64,000 nucleotides of DNA from JAJDOD01 sp039024895 (GCA_039024895.1 JBCCPJ010000013.1:28804-92803), one strand, 5' to 3'; shown: positions 8,904-17,992, numbered from the stretch's first letter. Notes: generated from the sequence alone by a model not told the origin. Numbers and translations are program-made.

Positions 8904-10141
8904 TGCGTGACCTCCCTAAACGTCGCCTCGACGGGCACACCATTGGTGACGAACTCTTGGCCAACCACAATGACGTCAGCCTCAGGCGCAAGCCCGGTGA
9001 TCCACACACCGTCTAGGGTATCCCGGATCACCGCAACAGGGGTAAAACCGGCGCGACCGTCATCGATAACGCGCACCCCAAGGCTGCCAGTATCGTCCAA
9101 AGTCAGTGCGGATTGCGGCAGCAGATGGGCCATTTCTCCATCCGCTTGGATGGCGATTTCAACAGTTTGGCCGTCGCGAATGGAAAGATCGGCGTTCTCA
9201 ACCTCCACGTCCACCCGGAATGTTCGGGTCGTGGGATCAGCCGAGCGGCTAATAAATGTGACTTCCCCCACGACCTCACGCCCCGAAGAGAGACGTGCCC
9301 CTGCGGTCGCGCCGATTTTAACACGATCAACAGAGATTTCGGGAACAAAGCCGACGAGCTTTATCGTGTCTAGCTGTATAATTGTACCACAGAGGGACCC
9401 CGGCTGTAGCAGCGAGCCTAGTTCTGCCGTGTCCGTTTCGAGGAGCCCTGGGAAGGGGGCATGCATCTCAAGCTTTTCGAGTTCGTTTTCGGCGGATGCC
9501 ACCGAAGCGGCGGCAGATTTGACGCCCGCCTCCGCACTGGTAACGCCGGACTTTGCGCCCTCTACGCCAGCACGAGCAGCCTCAACAGCTGCCGTTGTAG
9601 ACGCAACACGGGTCTCGGAAGCAAATCCACCTTCGGAAAGCCGCGAGGCGGCGCGGTCGTTTATCTCAGCTTCCGCCAGCCGCGCTTCGGCTTCAGCCAG
9701 TCGCGCTTTAGCCTCGGGGAGTCGCGCTTCGGCCTCTTCTAGCCGCGCTTTCGCATCGTCAAGGGCAATCTTCCGCGTGCCGGGGTCAAGCGAGCACATG
9801 AGTTCACCCTCTTCAATGACCTCGCCGCGTCGAAGGGGTGCGCTGATAACGCGACCGGTCGTTTCAGCCCGAATTTCTACTTGTCGGATCGCTTCAGTAC
9901 GCCCGCGCAGGACAACGGCACCGTCAACGGTGCGCGCAGCGCTTTTGAAGGCGACCACGGAGACTTTGGATGCGTCCGGTTCGCTCGGTGTGATCTCTGT
10001 CTCGCCTTCAACGGGTTCTGCCGTGATAACAGCTTCCTCCTCAGGGACACCGGCGAATTCCAGCAGATTGTCGCGCTGGAAGACGATAAAAAACAGCACG
10101 AGAACCACCGCAAGGGCCGTGATGATCGAAAGCAACCGCAT
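8900..10141 (-). CDS. RND efflux periplasmic adaptor subunit (HlyD/MFP family)
   Basis: The protein has 413 residues. An N-terminal membrane anchor is followed by a lipoyl-type half motif (IRAETTGRVISAPLRRGEVI). A long Ala/Glu-rich alpha-hairpin then spans about residues 125-220, with repeated EAEARL and AEAR heptads. The second lipoyl half and beta-barrel/membrane-proximal domains complete the fold. It bridges the RND permease to an outer-membrane channel. It is first in a two-gene operon; the downstream permease start overlaps its stop by four bases (8900-8903). Two regular GQ-like or EA-rich coils are normal for the family. A perfect inverted repeat 65 bases upstream is a probable repressor site. 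Confidence 0.92.
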   Translation of the reverse strand: MRLLSIITALAVVLVLFFIVFQRDNLLEFAGVPEEEAVITAEPVEGETEITPSEPDASKVSVVAFKSAARTVDGAVVLRGRTEAIRQVEIRAETTGRVISAPLRRGEVIEEGELMCSLDPGTRKIALDDAKARLEEAEARLPEAKARLAEAEARLAEAEINDRAASRLSEGGFASETRVASTTAAVEAARAGVEGAKSGVTSAEAGVKSAAASVASAENELEKLEMHAPFPGLLETDTAELGSLLQPGSLCGTIIQLDTIKLVGFVPEISVDRVKIGATAGARLSSGREVVGEVTFISRSADPTTRTFRVDVEVENADLSIRDGQTVEIAIQADGEMAHLLPQSALTLDDTGSLGVRVIDDGRAGFTPVAVIRDTLDGVWITGLAPEADVIVVGQEFVTNGVPVEATFREVTQ

Positions 10142-10205
10142 TTCTGTATCCTTGTGTTGCCCAATGAATTCCGGGCTGGTTCAACGCCTTACGTTACCGT
10201 GTACG

Positions 10206-10223
10206 CTAAACTGTTCGGTTTAG
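10206..10223. promoter_or_regulatory. Inverted repeat, candidate TetR-type operator for the RND operon
   Basis: CTAAAC (10206-10211) and GTTTAG (10218-10223) form a perfect 6-6-6 dyad with spacer TGTTCG. It sits 65 bp before the adaptor start, where a promoter for the leftward operon would be expected. RND pumps are often repressed by TetR-family proteins binding such dyads. No regulator gene lies next to it in this window, so any repressor would be encoded elsewhere. Confidence 0.45.
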
Positions 10224-10344
10224 ATTACATCTTGGCCACTATTTCTGCAAGATTTCCACAGCTGAAATAATATGCGATCTTTGCATTCCCCATATGCGCG
10301 CGTTAATAGGTCGCCGGAAGGTAGTTGATTAGAAGGAATAGGGC

Positions 10345-11004
10345 GTGGCGAACGAAGACAGCTTTATCAGCGAGGTCAGCGAAGAGGTCCGTCGTGACCG
10401 TTTGTTTGCCTTGATGCGCCGATATGGCTGGATCGCAATTCTTGCCATCGTGGTAATCGTCGGCGGTGCGTCCTGGAACGAATGGCGAAAATCCAGCGCG
10501 CAAGCCGCCGCAGAGGAAAAGGGTGACGCCATCCTGCGTGCCCTCCAGTCAGAAACAGATGCCTCCCGAGCCGCCGCCCTTCGCAACGTTGTGCCATCGG
10601 ATGCGCCCAATGGCGCCGCGTTGCTTTCGTTACTGCAAGCCTCCGCTTCGCTCGACGCGGAGGAGCTTGACGCCGCGACCGAGGCGCTTGACCAGATTGT
10701 AAACGACCCATCTGTGCCGCAAGTCTACCGTGATGTCGCTCTTTTAAAGCGTGTTCTGAGCTTTTCTGAGACGTTGACACCTAACGAACGCATTGAGCGT
10801 CTTGGTCCACTTCTGACACCCGGTAATCCGTTCAGGTTGCTGGCGGTGGAACAGAGGGCCTTCGCGGAGGTGGAGGCGGGCGATACGGAGGCCGCATTGT
10901 CTTCGCTTAACGGCATTCTTGCCGATGCCGAAGCGTCTGAAGACTTGCGTCGGCGTGCGCGTCAGTTGATTGTAGCGCTCGGCGGCGCATTGGAGCAAGG
11001 ATAA
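10345..11004 (+). CDS. YfgM-like tetratricopeptide membrane protein
   Basis: The protein has 219 residues and a GTG start behind AGAAGGA. A short cytoplasmic N-terminus (FISEVSEEVRRDRLFALMRRYG) leads into one transmembrane helix (WIAILAIVVIVGGASW). An Ala-rich helical periplasmic domain with TPR-like pairs follows. This matches the UPF0070/YfgM family, which in E. coli is an accessory subunit of the SecYEG translocon and contacts periplasmic chaperones. The position just upstream of bamB and der is the conserved proteobacterial order and supports the call. Probably cotranscribed with bamB (26-base gap). Confidence 0.8.
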   Translation: MANEDSFISEVSEEVRRDRLFALMRRYGWIAILAIVVIVGGASWNEWRKSSAQAAAEEKGDAILRALQSETDASRAAALRNVVPSDAPNGAALLSLLQASASLDAEELDAATEALDQIVNDPSVPQVYRDVALLKRVLSFSETLTPNERIERLGPLLTPGNPFRLLAVEQRAFAEVEAGDTEAALSSLNGILADAEASEDLRRRARQLIVALGGALEQG

Positions 11005-11030
11005 GCCGAGGGTAAGAGGGGCTAGTAGAC

Positions 11031-12326
11031 GTGAACAAACCCGCTGTAATAATTGCGTTATTTGCACTCGCCGCCTGTGCCGAGCGCGAATTTTTGCTTG
11101 AGGGTGAACGGCTTGACGTACGCGGCGATCCTGTTCCGACCGAGACTGTGAACCGCGCACTACCTGTGCCGTTGCCCATCGCAACCGGCAACGCAAGTTG
11201 GACCCATACCGGTGGCAATAGCAGCCGTCGCATCGGGCATCCTGCACTCGGGCAGGACCTTGCTGTTGCTTGGAGTGTACCGATCGGAAAGGGCAACGAC
11301 CGTAAACATCGTATCACGGCCGAGCCCGTCATTGAGAACGGTCGCATTTTTGTAATGGATAGCCACGCGCAGCTGAGTGCGGTGTCGACATCCGGTGATT
11401 TGCTTTGGAGCGTTGACCTTACCCCCTCTTCGGAACAGCCCGACGAAGGGTCGGGCGGTGGGATTGCCGTCTCCGGCAGTCGTGTCTTCGCCACCAATGG
11501 CTTTGGGGAATTGACCGCGCTGGAGGCCTCGACGGGCAACGTTCTTTGGACCCATGATTTCGACGTGAGTGCAGCTGCACCGCCCATGGTTGCCGACGGC
11601 GTTGTTTACGCGGTGACCTCGAATTCCGCCGGCTGGGCGCTCTCGGCTGATACGGGCCGCGTCCTCTGGCAGGTTTTTGGCGCCGTCGCGGATCGCGCGA
11701 GCACTGGTGCGCCTGGTCCTGTGACAGCAGGTCCCTTGGTGGTTTTTCCTTTTGCGTCCGGTCAAATGGTTTCAGCTGTTGCCGGTACGGGTGCGCAAGC
11801 CTGGGCTGCGAGTTTGGCAGGCCAGCGGCTTGGACGCGCTTCCACTGTGCTGACGGATGTGACCGGTGGGCCTGTATTCGCCGATGGCCGGATTTACGCC
11901 GGTAATTACTCCGGCCGTGCCGCCAGTTTTGATGCGACCACGGGCCAATCTATTTGGACGGCCGAAGAGGGGGCAGCAGGACCATTGTGGCTTGCGGGCG
12001 GATCGCTTTTTTTTGTCAGTGATCGCAACCAGTTGCTGCGACTGGATGAAGCCACCGGCGAAACGGTTTGGGCGCAAGACTTGCCCTATTTCACCCGCGA
12101 ACGTATCCGGCGGCGGAAGGCACTTTTTGTCCACCACGGCCCGGTGCTTGCTGGCGGTCGTCTGATGATAGCATCGGACGATGGCAAATTGCGGCAATTC
12201 GATCCTGTCACGGGCGCAGAGGCCGCTATTGTGGAATTACCCGCAGGAGCAGCGACAAATCCAATCGTGGTCGGTCGGACAATGTATATTGTCAGCGAAG
12301 CTGGCGTGCTTCTCGCGCTCAGGTAG
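11031..12326 (+). CDS. bamB: Outer-membrane assembly lipoprotein BamB (PQQ-type beta-propeller)
   Basis: The protein has 431 residues and a GTG start. The lipoprotein signal ends LAAC with Cys16 as the lipidation site. The rest is a run of WD-like beta-propeller repeats of the PQQ-enzyme type, for example GQSIWTAEEGAAGPL, TGETVWAQDLP and repeated SGDLLWSVDL-like blades. BamB is the propeller subunit of the Bam complex that folds outer-membrane proteins. Order yfgM-bamB is conserved, with der further downstream but displaced by two inserted genes. It is periplasmic and anchored in the outer membrane. Family length fits (E. coli BamB 392 residues). Confidence 0.9.
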   Translation: MNKPAVIIALFALAACAEREFLLEGERLDVRGDPVPTETVNRALPVPLPIATGNASWTHTGGNSSRRIGHPALGQDLAVAWSVPIGKGNDRKHRITAEPVIENGRIFVMDSHAQLSAVSTSGDLLWSVDLTPSSEQPDEGSGGGIAVSGSRVFATNGFGELTALEASTGNVLWTHDFDVSAAAPPMVADGVVYAVTSNSAGWALSADTGRVLWQVFGAVADRASTGAPGPVTAGPLVVFPFASGQMVSAVAGTGAQAWAASLAGQRLGRASTVLTDVTGGPVFADGRIYAGNYSGRAASFDATTGQSIWTAEEGAAGPLWLAGGSLFFVSDRNQLLRLDEATGETVWAQDLPYFTRERIRRRKALFVHHGPVLAGGRLMIASDDGKLRQFDPVTGAEAAIVELPAGAATNPIVVGRTMYIVSEAGVLLALR

Positions 12327-12384
12327 AATTGCGCGCAGCGTAAACATCTGTATAGTGTATTTGGGGTCGTGCGTTCGGGGATGC

Positions 12385-13245
12385 ATGCGGAACTGGGACG
12401 ATTTACGTTTTTGCCTTGCGCTCGCTCGGCATAAGAAGATGTCGGCTGCCGCCGTCTCCCTAAACACGAACGTTGCAACGGTTTCGCGCCGGATTGCCCG
12501 TGTGACGGAAGAGATAGGAGAAACGCTATTCACCAAAATAGGCCAGACCTGGACGCCTACCGCAAAGGGTGCGCGCTTGATCGGCTTCGCCGAGGCGTTG
12601 GCCAATAATCTCTATGAGATAGATGATCCCTCGGATTTTGCGCGTGTTTCGACGGTGAGAGTTGCCTGCGAATTAGTTTTGATGCAGACGTATTTCGCGT
12701 CCGAAATGACGGAATATCTGGGGGCAAATCCTGAAATCAATTTCGAACTGAGCTTACGGCAGGCCAGCCTAGCTCTCGGTGAGGCAGACGTCATAATCTC
12801 TGCCCAAGAACCAGTTGAGGGCAACCTTGTTCGAAAAAAAGCGACAGAGTTACGCTGCCACGCCTATGCAAGCAGGCACTTTATCGATGAGTTAGACAGC
12901 TGGCTTTACGTGGATTACGGCCACGTCCTTGGCCAAAAGGCATTTTTCGCGCCGCGTTTCGGTCCGCAGCCTCGGTTGCGCGTTGAGGGTTTGAATCTAG
13001 CCAAAGATGCGCTTTCGCATCTGCCACTGGTCGCGGTTCTACCGGATCGCTTCGCGGCACGGTCGCCGGACCTTATTCGCTTTGATAAATCTGATCAGTT
13101 CGCCCAATTGCCAATCTGGGTCAGTTTTCATGCATCGCGTCGGAACGATCCAGTGATTGAGGTCGCAAAGCATTTCGCCTTTACTGCATTGGCAGGACAT
13201 GCCGATGATCGTGGAAATGACACAGACCAGTTGGAAAGGGCGTGA
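12385..13245 (+). CDS. LysR-family-like transcriptional regulator
   Basis: The protein has 286 residues. The ATG at 12385 begins the recognisable helix-turn-helix (WDDLRFCLALARHKKMSAAA then NVATVSRRIARVTEEIGETLF). The frame is open further upstream over the end of bamB, but that part is a shadow. The effector domain (about residues 95-280) is divergent but keeps the periplasmic-binding-like pattern. Genes of this class act on their own promoter or neighbours. It sits between bamB and der with lower GC than they have, suggesting insertion into the conserved block. Target unknown. Confidence 0.75.
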   Translation: MRNWDDLRFCLALARHKKMSAAAVSLNTNVATVSRRIARVTEEIGETLFTKIGQTWTPTAKGARLIGFAEALANNLYEIDDPSDFARVSTVRVACELVLMQTYFASEMTEYLGANPEINFELSLRQASLALGEADVIISAQEPVEGNLVRKKATELRCHAYASRHFIDELDSWLYVDYGHVLGQKAFFAPRFGPQPRLRVEGLNLAKDALSHLPLVAVLPDRFAARSPDLIRFDKSDQFAQLPIWVSFHASRRNDPVIEVAKHFAFTALAGHADDRGNDTDQLERA

Positions 13246-13396
13246 ACTATTTTTGCAAAGTCAACAGTGGAAGTTTGCAGAATTCGCATCATTGACGCTA
13301 TCTACAAGACGAGGTTTCTATCGTAAGGTGTAGTCGGTAGCTGGTGCTTTGGTTTTCAGGGGCAAAGAAATAATAGCGTATCGTTAGGGGTCTCGT

Positions 13397-14176
13397 ATGC
13401 GCGAAACTAAGTTTGGGATTATTCAATCGCCATTACAGGCAGATTTGGACCGTGTTGCCGATGGCATTGTGGAGCATCTCAACGCAGATATGGCATTACT
13501 ATCAGTCACATATAATGCGGCTTTGGTATCTTTGGGTATATCTTCCCATGTAAAAAGCATCCGTGACGACCGGGTGCATGTCCCTGACGACATGGCGTGT
13601 TCGCTAGTCATAAAAAGCAACGCACCGATGGTCCTTCGCGACGTCCGTGACCATCCAGAAGCGTCAGAAACGCGCTATGTGCAAGACGGGTTATTTGCCG
13701 GCTACATCGGCGTGCCAATCCAAAATGCTGAATTTGGTGCCATCGGTTCACTATGCGCCCTTACCCAAGAACCCAGCGATTGGTCCGATGCAGACGTGCG
13801 CTACCTTCAGGCTATCGCAGACAACGTGGAGAACCTCATTCTTCGTGAGATGTACCGCTTGGAAAGTATGGATGCCTCAAGTCTTGCCTCGGAATACGAT
13901 CATATTATCGCAGCATTTGCACTGGTGCGTGCGGAACCCACATCGATACACGATGCTACGGGACGATTGGTTTTCGCCAATCGCGCGCTGACGGATTTGG
14001 TCCCAGAGCAGGAATTGGAGGGCGCGCGTTTCAAGGCGGTCCTGCTGTCTTCCAAAGAGAAGGCGCCGCTTAGTTTTAAGACTGCGACAGGCACCGACTT
14101 CCGATTGTCGCGTGCGCGGACAAGTTCTGACTATTTCGTGTGCCAGTGGATTCCGCAGTCAGCTCGTTTGAATTGA
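13397..14176 (+). CDS. GAF domain protein with PAS-like tail
   Basis: The protein has 259 residues and is soluble, with no signal peptide. Residues about 15-155 form a GAF domain, with the typical FAGYIGVPI and GSLCAL strands and the following ADNVENLI helix. Residues about 165-255 look like a degraded PAS domain (HDATGRLVFANRALTDLVPE). No kinase, cyclase, GGDEF or HTH output domain follows, so it is a stand-alone sensor or a partner-binding protein. It sits in the AT-richer insert between bamB and der. Ligand unknown. A small dyad at 14194-14207 followed by ATTTTG may end its transcript. Confidence 0.7.
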   Translation: MRETKFGIIQSPLQADLDRVADGIVEHLNADMALLSVTYNAALVSLGISSHVKSIRDDRVHVPDDMACSLVIKSNAPMVLRDVRDHPEASETRYVQDGLFAGYIGVPIQNAEFGAIGSLCALTQEPSDWSDADVRYLQAIADNVENLILREMYRLESMDASSLASEYDHIIAAFALVRAEPTSIHDATGRLVFANRALTDLVPEQELEGARFKAVLLSSKEKAPLSFKTATGTDFRLSRARTSSDYFVCQWIPQSARLN

Positions 14177-14359
14177 CCGTTTTCCGGTCCGAGGCGTCGC
14201 TCGACGCTACATTTTGTGCGACCGCCGCTGTTTGCCTCTCTCGTGCACCGCAAGTTCGAGGGTGGTAGAAATCGCCTGAGCGATGCAATGACATTGCAGT
14301 GTCGGCATCGAGGCGGTAGAGGAGCGCGGTCCGCTCCTTGAGAATTTGCGTTTTCGCTG

Positions 14360-15829
14360 ATGAGTTTCACCCTGGCAATCGTGGGTCGCCCCAATGTTGG
14401 CAAGTCGACGCTGTTCAACCGGCTCGTCGGCAAGCGCCTTGCGTTGGTGGACGACCAACCTGGCGTGACCAGGGATTTGCGGGAAGGTGAAGCAAAACTC
14501 GGTGATCTCACCTTCACGGTGATTGATACGGCGGGGCTCGAAGAGGCAACAGATGAGAGCCTACAAGGCCGCATGCGACGACTGACCGAGCGCGCTGTGG
14601 ATTTGGCGGACGCCGTACTCTTCGTGATTGATGCGCGCGCAGGCGTTTTGCCCGCCGATGAAGTCTTCGCCGATATCCTGCGCCGCAAATTGGCCCATGT
14701 GATCCTGGCCGCCAACAAAGCCGAGGGGAGGGCGGGGGAAAGTGGCCTGATCGAAGCTTACAGTCTCGGTCTGGGCGAGCCTGTACGTCTCTCGGCTGAG
14801 CATGGCGAAGGGACAGGCGAACTGCTTGAAGTTTTGCGCCCTGTTGCTGTGGCTGCTCAAGTTCGCTCGACGTCCGATGAAGCGGAAGCGCCCGAAACAG
14901 ATGTGGCTGTGAAAGACGGTGATGATACTCCCGCCCGCATGCCGACACCCCAGCGGCCCCTGCAAGTGGCCGTAGTGGGGCGTCCCAACGCTGGCAAATC
15001 GACACTGATTAACAAGCTCTTGGGCGAAGAAAGACTACTTACGGGGCCTGAGGCGGGTATAACGCGAGATGCCATTTCGATCCCGCTGGACTGGGACGGT
15101 GTCCCGGTTCGGTTGTTTGATACGGCAGGTATGCGCAAGCGCGCACGGGTGCAGGAGAAACTGGAAAAGCTCTCTGTGGCCGATGGGTTGCGCGCTGTGA
15201 AGTTTGCAGAAGTCGTCGTCGTTCTTTTGGATGCGGCGATCCCTTTCGAGCAGCAGGACCTTCGGATCGCGGACCTCGCAGAACGCGAAGGCCGTGCCGT
15301 GGTCATTGCCGTGAACAAATGGGATATCGAAAGGGAGAAAGGCGAAAAGCTGGCCGAATTGAAAGAGGCCTTCGAGCGTCTGCTCCCGCAATTGCGTGGT
15401 GCCCCCCTTGTTACCATTTCCGCCAAAACTGGGCGCGGGATGGATCGTTTGCACCGCGCCGTTATGTCCGCATATGACGTTTGGAACAGACGTGTTAGCA
15501 CGGCGCATCTGAACCGCTGGCTGACCGGTATGATTGAAGCGCATCCACCACCAGCACCGGGGGGGCGCCGAATAAAACTACGCTATGCGACACAGGCCAA
15601 AACCCGTCCCCCTGGGTTTGTGGTCATGTGCTCCCATCCTGACAAACTAACAGAAGCTTACAAGCGTTACCTCGTAAACGGCTTGCGCCACGATTTCGAT
15701 ATGCCCGGAACACCTATTCGTCTGACCTTTCGAGGTCAGGGCGATCAAAATCCATTTCGTAACAAGAAAAAGGCCGGGCCTTCCAAGCTTCGCAAACACC
15801 TCGGCAAAACATCTCCCAAGAAACCCTAA
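14360..15829 (+). CDS. der: Ribosome biogenesis GTPase Der (EngA)
   Basis: The protein has 489 residues with two tandem GTPase domains: P-loop 1 GRPNVGKST at the N-terminus with DTAGL, and P-loop 2 GRPNAGKST near residue 210 with DTAGMRKRARV. The KH-like C-terminal domain ends in a basic Lys/Arg tail. Der is an essential GTPase that acts in 50S subunit maturation. An acidic linker of about 35 residues (TSDEAEAPETD) joins the G domains. Length and motif order are standard. It normally follows bamB in this group, here separated by 2 kb. Confidence 0.97.
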   Translation: MSFTLAIVGRPNVGKSTLFNRLVGKRLALVDDQPGVTRDLREGEAKLGDLTFTVIDTAGLEEATDESLQGRMRRLTERAVDLADAVLFVIDARAGVLPADEVFADILRRKLAHVILAANKAEGRAGESGLIEAYSLGLGEPVRLSAEHGEGTGELLEVLRPVAVAAQVRSTSDEAEAPETDVAVKDGDDTPARMPTPQRPLQVAVVGRPNAGKSTLINKLLGEERLLTGPEAGITRDAISIPLDWDGVPVRLFDTAGMRKRARVQEKLEKLSVADGLRAVKFAEVVVVLLDAAIPFEQQDLRIADLAEREGRAVVIAVNKWDIEREKGEKLAELKEAFERLLPQLRGAPLVTISAKTGRGMDRLHRAVMSAYDVWNRRVSTAHLNRWLTGMIEAHPPPAPGGRRIKLRYATQAKTRPPGFVVMCSHPDKLTEAYKRYLVNGLRHDFDMPGTPIRLTFRGQGDQNPFRNKKKAGPSKLRKHLGKTSPKKP

Positions 15830-15850
15830 CCTCCGGCGCTTTGTCTTTCT

Positions 15851-16066
15851 TTAGCGGTTTTTGCAGACTTCCACATACCATTTCTGGCCAATCATTGTGG
15901 TCTGTTGTGGAACTTGTGTCTTGGCTAAAAATAGCTCGTCATTTTGGATCACTAGGCAGGGGTCTGGGCTGCTCTTGGCGCTGACCAAATCACAAGCACA
16001 AAGACAAATGACTGTGATCTTAAAGTCAGCGGGGGCGATGCGGTATAAGGGCGTTTCGTCATCCAC
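15851..16066 (-). CDS. Small hypothetical protein (weak call)
   Basis: This is a GTG-started frame of up to 71 codons. It contains a hydrophobic Cys-rich segment (ITVICLCACDLVSA) resembling a signal peptide, followed by a short polar domain with two more Cys. The translated sequence is less biased than the overlapping frames, and the region is AT-richer than its surroundings. There is no recognisable ribosome site and no family I can name. It would be divergent from the next gene. It could equally be non-coding spacer. Confidence 0.25.
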   Translation of the reverse strand: MDDETPLYRIAPADFKITVICLCACDLVSAKSSPDPCLVIQNDELFLAKTQVPQQTTMIGQKWYVEVCKNR

Positions 16067-16069
16067 GCG

Positions 16070-16369
16070 ATGCCGCTTGAAGGTGAGGTTCGCGCTTTGG
16101 AATGCGCTAGGGATATTCTCACGGCAGGCGGTGGTCTGTTTTATGAGTTTCGGACCGACAAGGACCAGTTGATGAAGCAGGGCGACGTTGTTGGCGAAAA
16201 CGAGTGTGTGACCGATTACTATCGTCGGTTAATTAGTTTCGGAGAGTTTTGTGACAGGTTGGCAGACCTTGGCTTCGCGATTAATATGCGGGTTGCAAAA
16301 CGCGGCTTGGCCAAGCTCGGCGATGATGACCCGACTGTCGGGCGCATCGTTACACGTAAGTCAGGCTAG
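16070..16369 (+). CDS. Hypothetical protein, 99 residues
   Basis: A compact helical, charged protein (EVRALECARDILTAGGGL, then YYRRLISFGEFCDRLADLGF) with no signal peptide or transmembrane segment. Codon use is compatible with coding. There is no good ribosome site in front of the ATG. I recognise no domain. It lies downstream of der in the same direction with a 240-base gap. Confidence 0.45.
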   Translation: MPLEGEVRALECARDILTAGGGLFYEFRTDKDQLMKQGDVVGENECVTDYYRRLISFGEFCDRLADLGFAINMRVAKRGLAKLGDDDPTVGRIVTRKSG

Positions 16370-16676
16370 TCTGTCGGCAGAGGCCGCGATCAGAAAATCA
16401 AATTTGCAATGGGAATATTGGCGTGTCCGATCAATCCGGCAACGCCTTGCCGGTTCACAGGGTGTCGATGGGCAAAGGATGGCGGGGCATCCGGCAGAAA
16501 GCGGCTGACGGCAAAGCTTGGCCGAAGCAAACTACCGCACCTGTGCAATTCGCAGCCGGTTTTTCGATCTTATGCTGGCGGGCGTTGCGCGCTCCAGCCA
16601 TGCTGCCCTATTTCTGTCTGCGAAGCTTCGCCTGAGGCTTCGGGCCCGAGCCTCCATGAAACCGATGGAGTGAAAG
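16370..16676 (+). other. Intergenic leader region with two dyads upstream of the EF-hand gene
   Basis: No convincing gene is seen in these 307 bases; overlapping frames have no coding character. Close to the EF-hand start are a 12-bp palindrome GCGAAGCTTCGC (16620-16631) and a hairpin with arms GAGGCT-CGGG and CCCG-AGCCTC (16634-16654). The hairpin could be a leftover terminator or a structured 5' leader. Confidence 0.4.
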
Positions 16677-16919
16677 ATGACGAAACGTATGGAATGGATC
16701 CTCGCCGGTCTTTTGGGGCTAGGAGTATCGACTGCCGCTGTCGCGGCAGATGTCGAGGATACCGATGGCGATGGTGTGTACTCGATGGAAGAACTCGTGG
16801 TCGCGTATCCTATGCTGACCGAAGAACTTTTCGGCACCATTGATGGCAACGGCGACGGTGCCGTTGATGACGCTGAGTTGACTGCGGCGGTTGACGCCGG
16901 AGTGCTAGTGGCGGGCTAA
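16677..16919 (+). CDS. Small secreted EF-hand calcium-binding protein
   Basis: The protein has 80 residues. A cleavable signal peptide (cut likely after AVAA, near residue 24) precedes two EF-hand loops, DTDGDGVYSMEE and DGNGDGAVDDAE, each with the canonical Asp-x-Asp/Asn-x-Asp-Gly pattern and terminal Glu. The mature protein is little more than this pair, so it is probably a periplasmic or secreted calcium-binding module. GGAG lies 6 bases before the ATG. Its partner is unknown; a strong hairpin follows the stop. Confidence 0.8.
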   Translation: MTKRMEWILAGLLGLGVSTAAVAADVEDTDGDGVYSMEELVVAYPMLTEELFGTIDGNGDGAVDDAELTAAVDAGVLVAG

Positions 16920-16933
16920 CCTCGTCCACGGTC

Positions 16934-16963
16934 GCCTTGCGGGGTCCCCTTCTCCCGCAGGGC
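16934..16963 (+). terminator. Terminator candidate after the EF-hand gene
   Basis: A 10-bp stem, GCCTTGCGGG (16934-16943) with CCCGCAGGGC (16954-16963), contains one G-T wobble and a 10-base loop. It is followed within 10 bases by a short TTTT run. It sits 14 bases after the EF-hand stop. Confidence 0.5.
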
Positions 16964-17113
16964 GGCCAACTTTTCCGGTTTCGCGTGCCAAGTTTCATAT
17001 TTTTCCGATAGGGGCCTGAACTTCCAAATCATTGCCTGACTGGGCATTAAGACCTGGCAGAGTACGGCTAACGAATTTCGGGTGCAGGCGCCGCTCTTGC
17101 CGTTGCCATCTTG

Positions 17114-17992
17114 ATGGTTCTGGCCCATCAGCACAGGATGGCACGATTGTTTCAAGGTCTATGGGCCATGGCGCGAGAGGTGGGCCCAACGCAGATCGGT
17201 CTTCTCTCTGCTGGTATCGCCTTTTACGCACTGCTTTCCGTCTTTCCGGCAATTGCGGCAGTGGTTGCTTTGGCGGGCCTGTTCATTCCGCCCGAGGCGG
17301 TGGCCTCTCAGTTGGAAGCTCTTTCAAATGTTGTGCCGGAGGACGCAGCGCGCATACTTATTGGCGAAGCAACCAAAGTTGCCTCTGCGGAAGCAGATGG
17401 CCTCTCGCTCACCTTCGCACTTGGCGTCGCATTTTCCATCTACCTGTCAACGCGCGCGACAAAAGCACTTATTCATGGGCTGAACGAAGCGCGGGGTGAA
17501 AAAGAAACGCGCGGTTTCCTGGGGTATTGGGTAACGGTCGTGGGCTTGACCGTGACATTGGTGTTTGGCGTAGCGCTGATGTTTGTGCTTCTCGTGGTCA
17601 CGCCCACAGTTCTGACCTTCGTTCCGGATGAGATCATTCCAGGCTCGACCGCGGATTTGGTGCGCGCTGGCCGTTGGGTGCTGGTGGCAGGGGTCGTTCT
17701 TTTGGGGTTGTCGGTCATATATCGGTTCGGGCCCGCAAAACGCCCGGTTTGGCGGTGGCTCAGCGCGGGTTCCATTCTTGCGGCGGCTTGCTGGTTGGCA
17801 GGGAGCTACGGCTTCTCGCACTATGTGAGATATTTCGCGGACTACAATGCCAGTTTTGGCTCGCTTGGCGGCGTTATCATCCTGCTCACCTGGTTATGGC
17901 TATCGGCTTATGTCGTGCTGTTAGGCGCGCTTTTGGACCAATCTATGGCCCGAACAACGTCAACGGCACAAAGTGATGCGTCTGCGTCCTAA
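17114..17992 (+). CDS. YihY/BrkB family inner-membrane protein
   Basis: The protein has about 292 residues. The conserved opening (GIAFYALLSVFPAIAAVVAL) and six hydrophobic helices match the YihY/BrkB family, once misnamed ribonuclease BN. Function is unsettled; the family has been linked to envelope integrity and serum resistance in Bordetella. The start is uncertain: ATG codons at 17114 and 17138 both lack a clear ribosome site, and the family core begins after residue 25. The gene ends with a 4-base overlap with the convergent response regulator gene. Confidence 0.85.
   Translation: MVLAHQHRMARLFQGLWAMAREVGPTQIGLLSAGIAFYALLSVFPAIAAVVALAGLFIPPEAVASQLEALSNVVPEDAARILIGEATKVASAEADGLSLTFALGVAFSIYLSTRATKALIHGLNEARGEKETRGFLGYWVTVVGLTVTLVFGVALMFVLLVVTPTVLTFVPDEIIPGSTADLVRAGRWVLVAGVVLLGLSVIYRFGPAKRPVWRWLSAGSILAAACWLAGSYGFSHYVRYFADYNASFGSLGGVIILLTWLWLSAYVVLLGALLDQSMARTTSTAQSDASAS

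Noticed and set aside
8907..10223. 438-codon Ser/Thr-rich open frame on the + strand over the RND adaptor
   Set aside because: It is antisense to a clear HlyD-family gene, is Ser/Thr/Arg-rich as expected for a shadow frame, and has no domain or ribosome site.
16409..16843. 144-codon + strand frame ending in the EF-hand gene
   Set aside because: Overlaps the EF-hand gene in another frame and has Cys/Arg-rich shadow composition.
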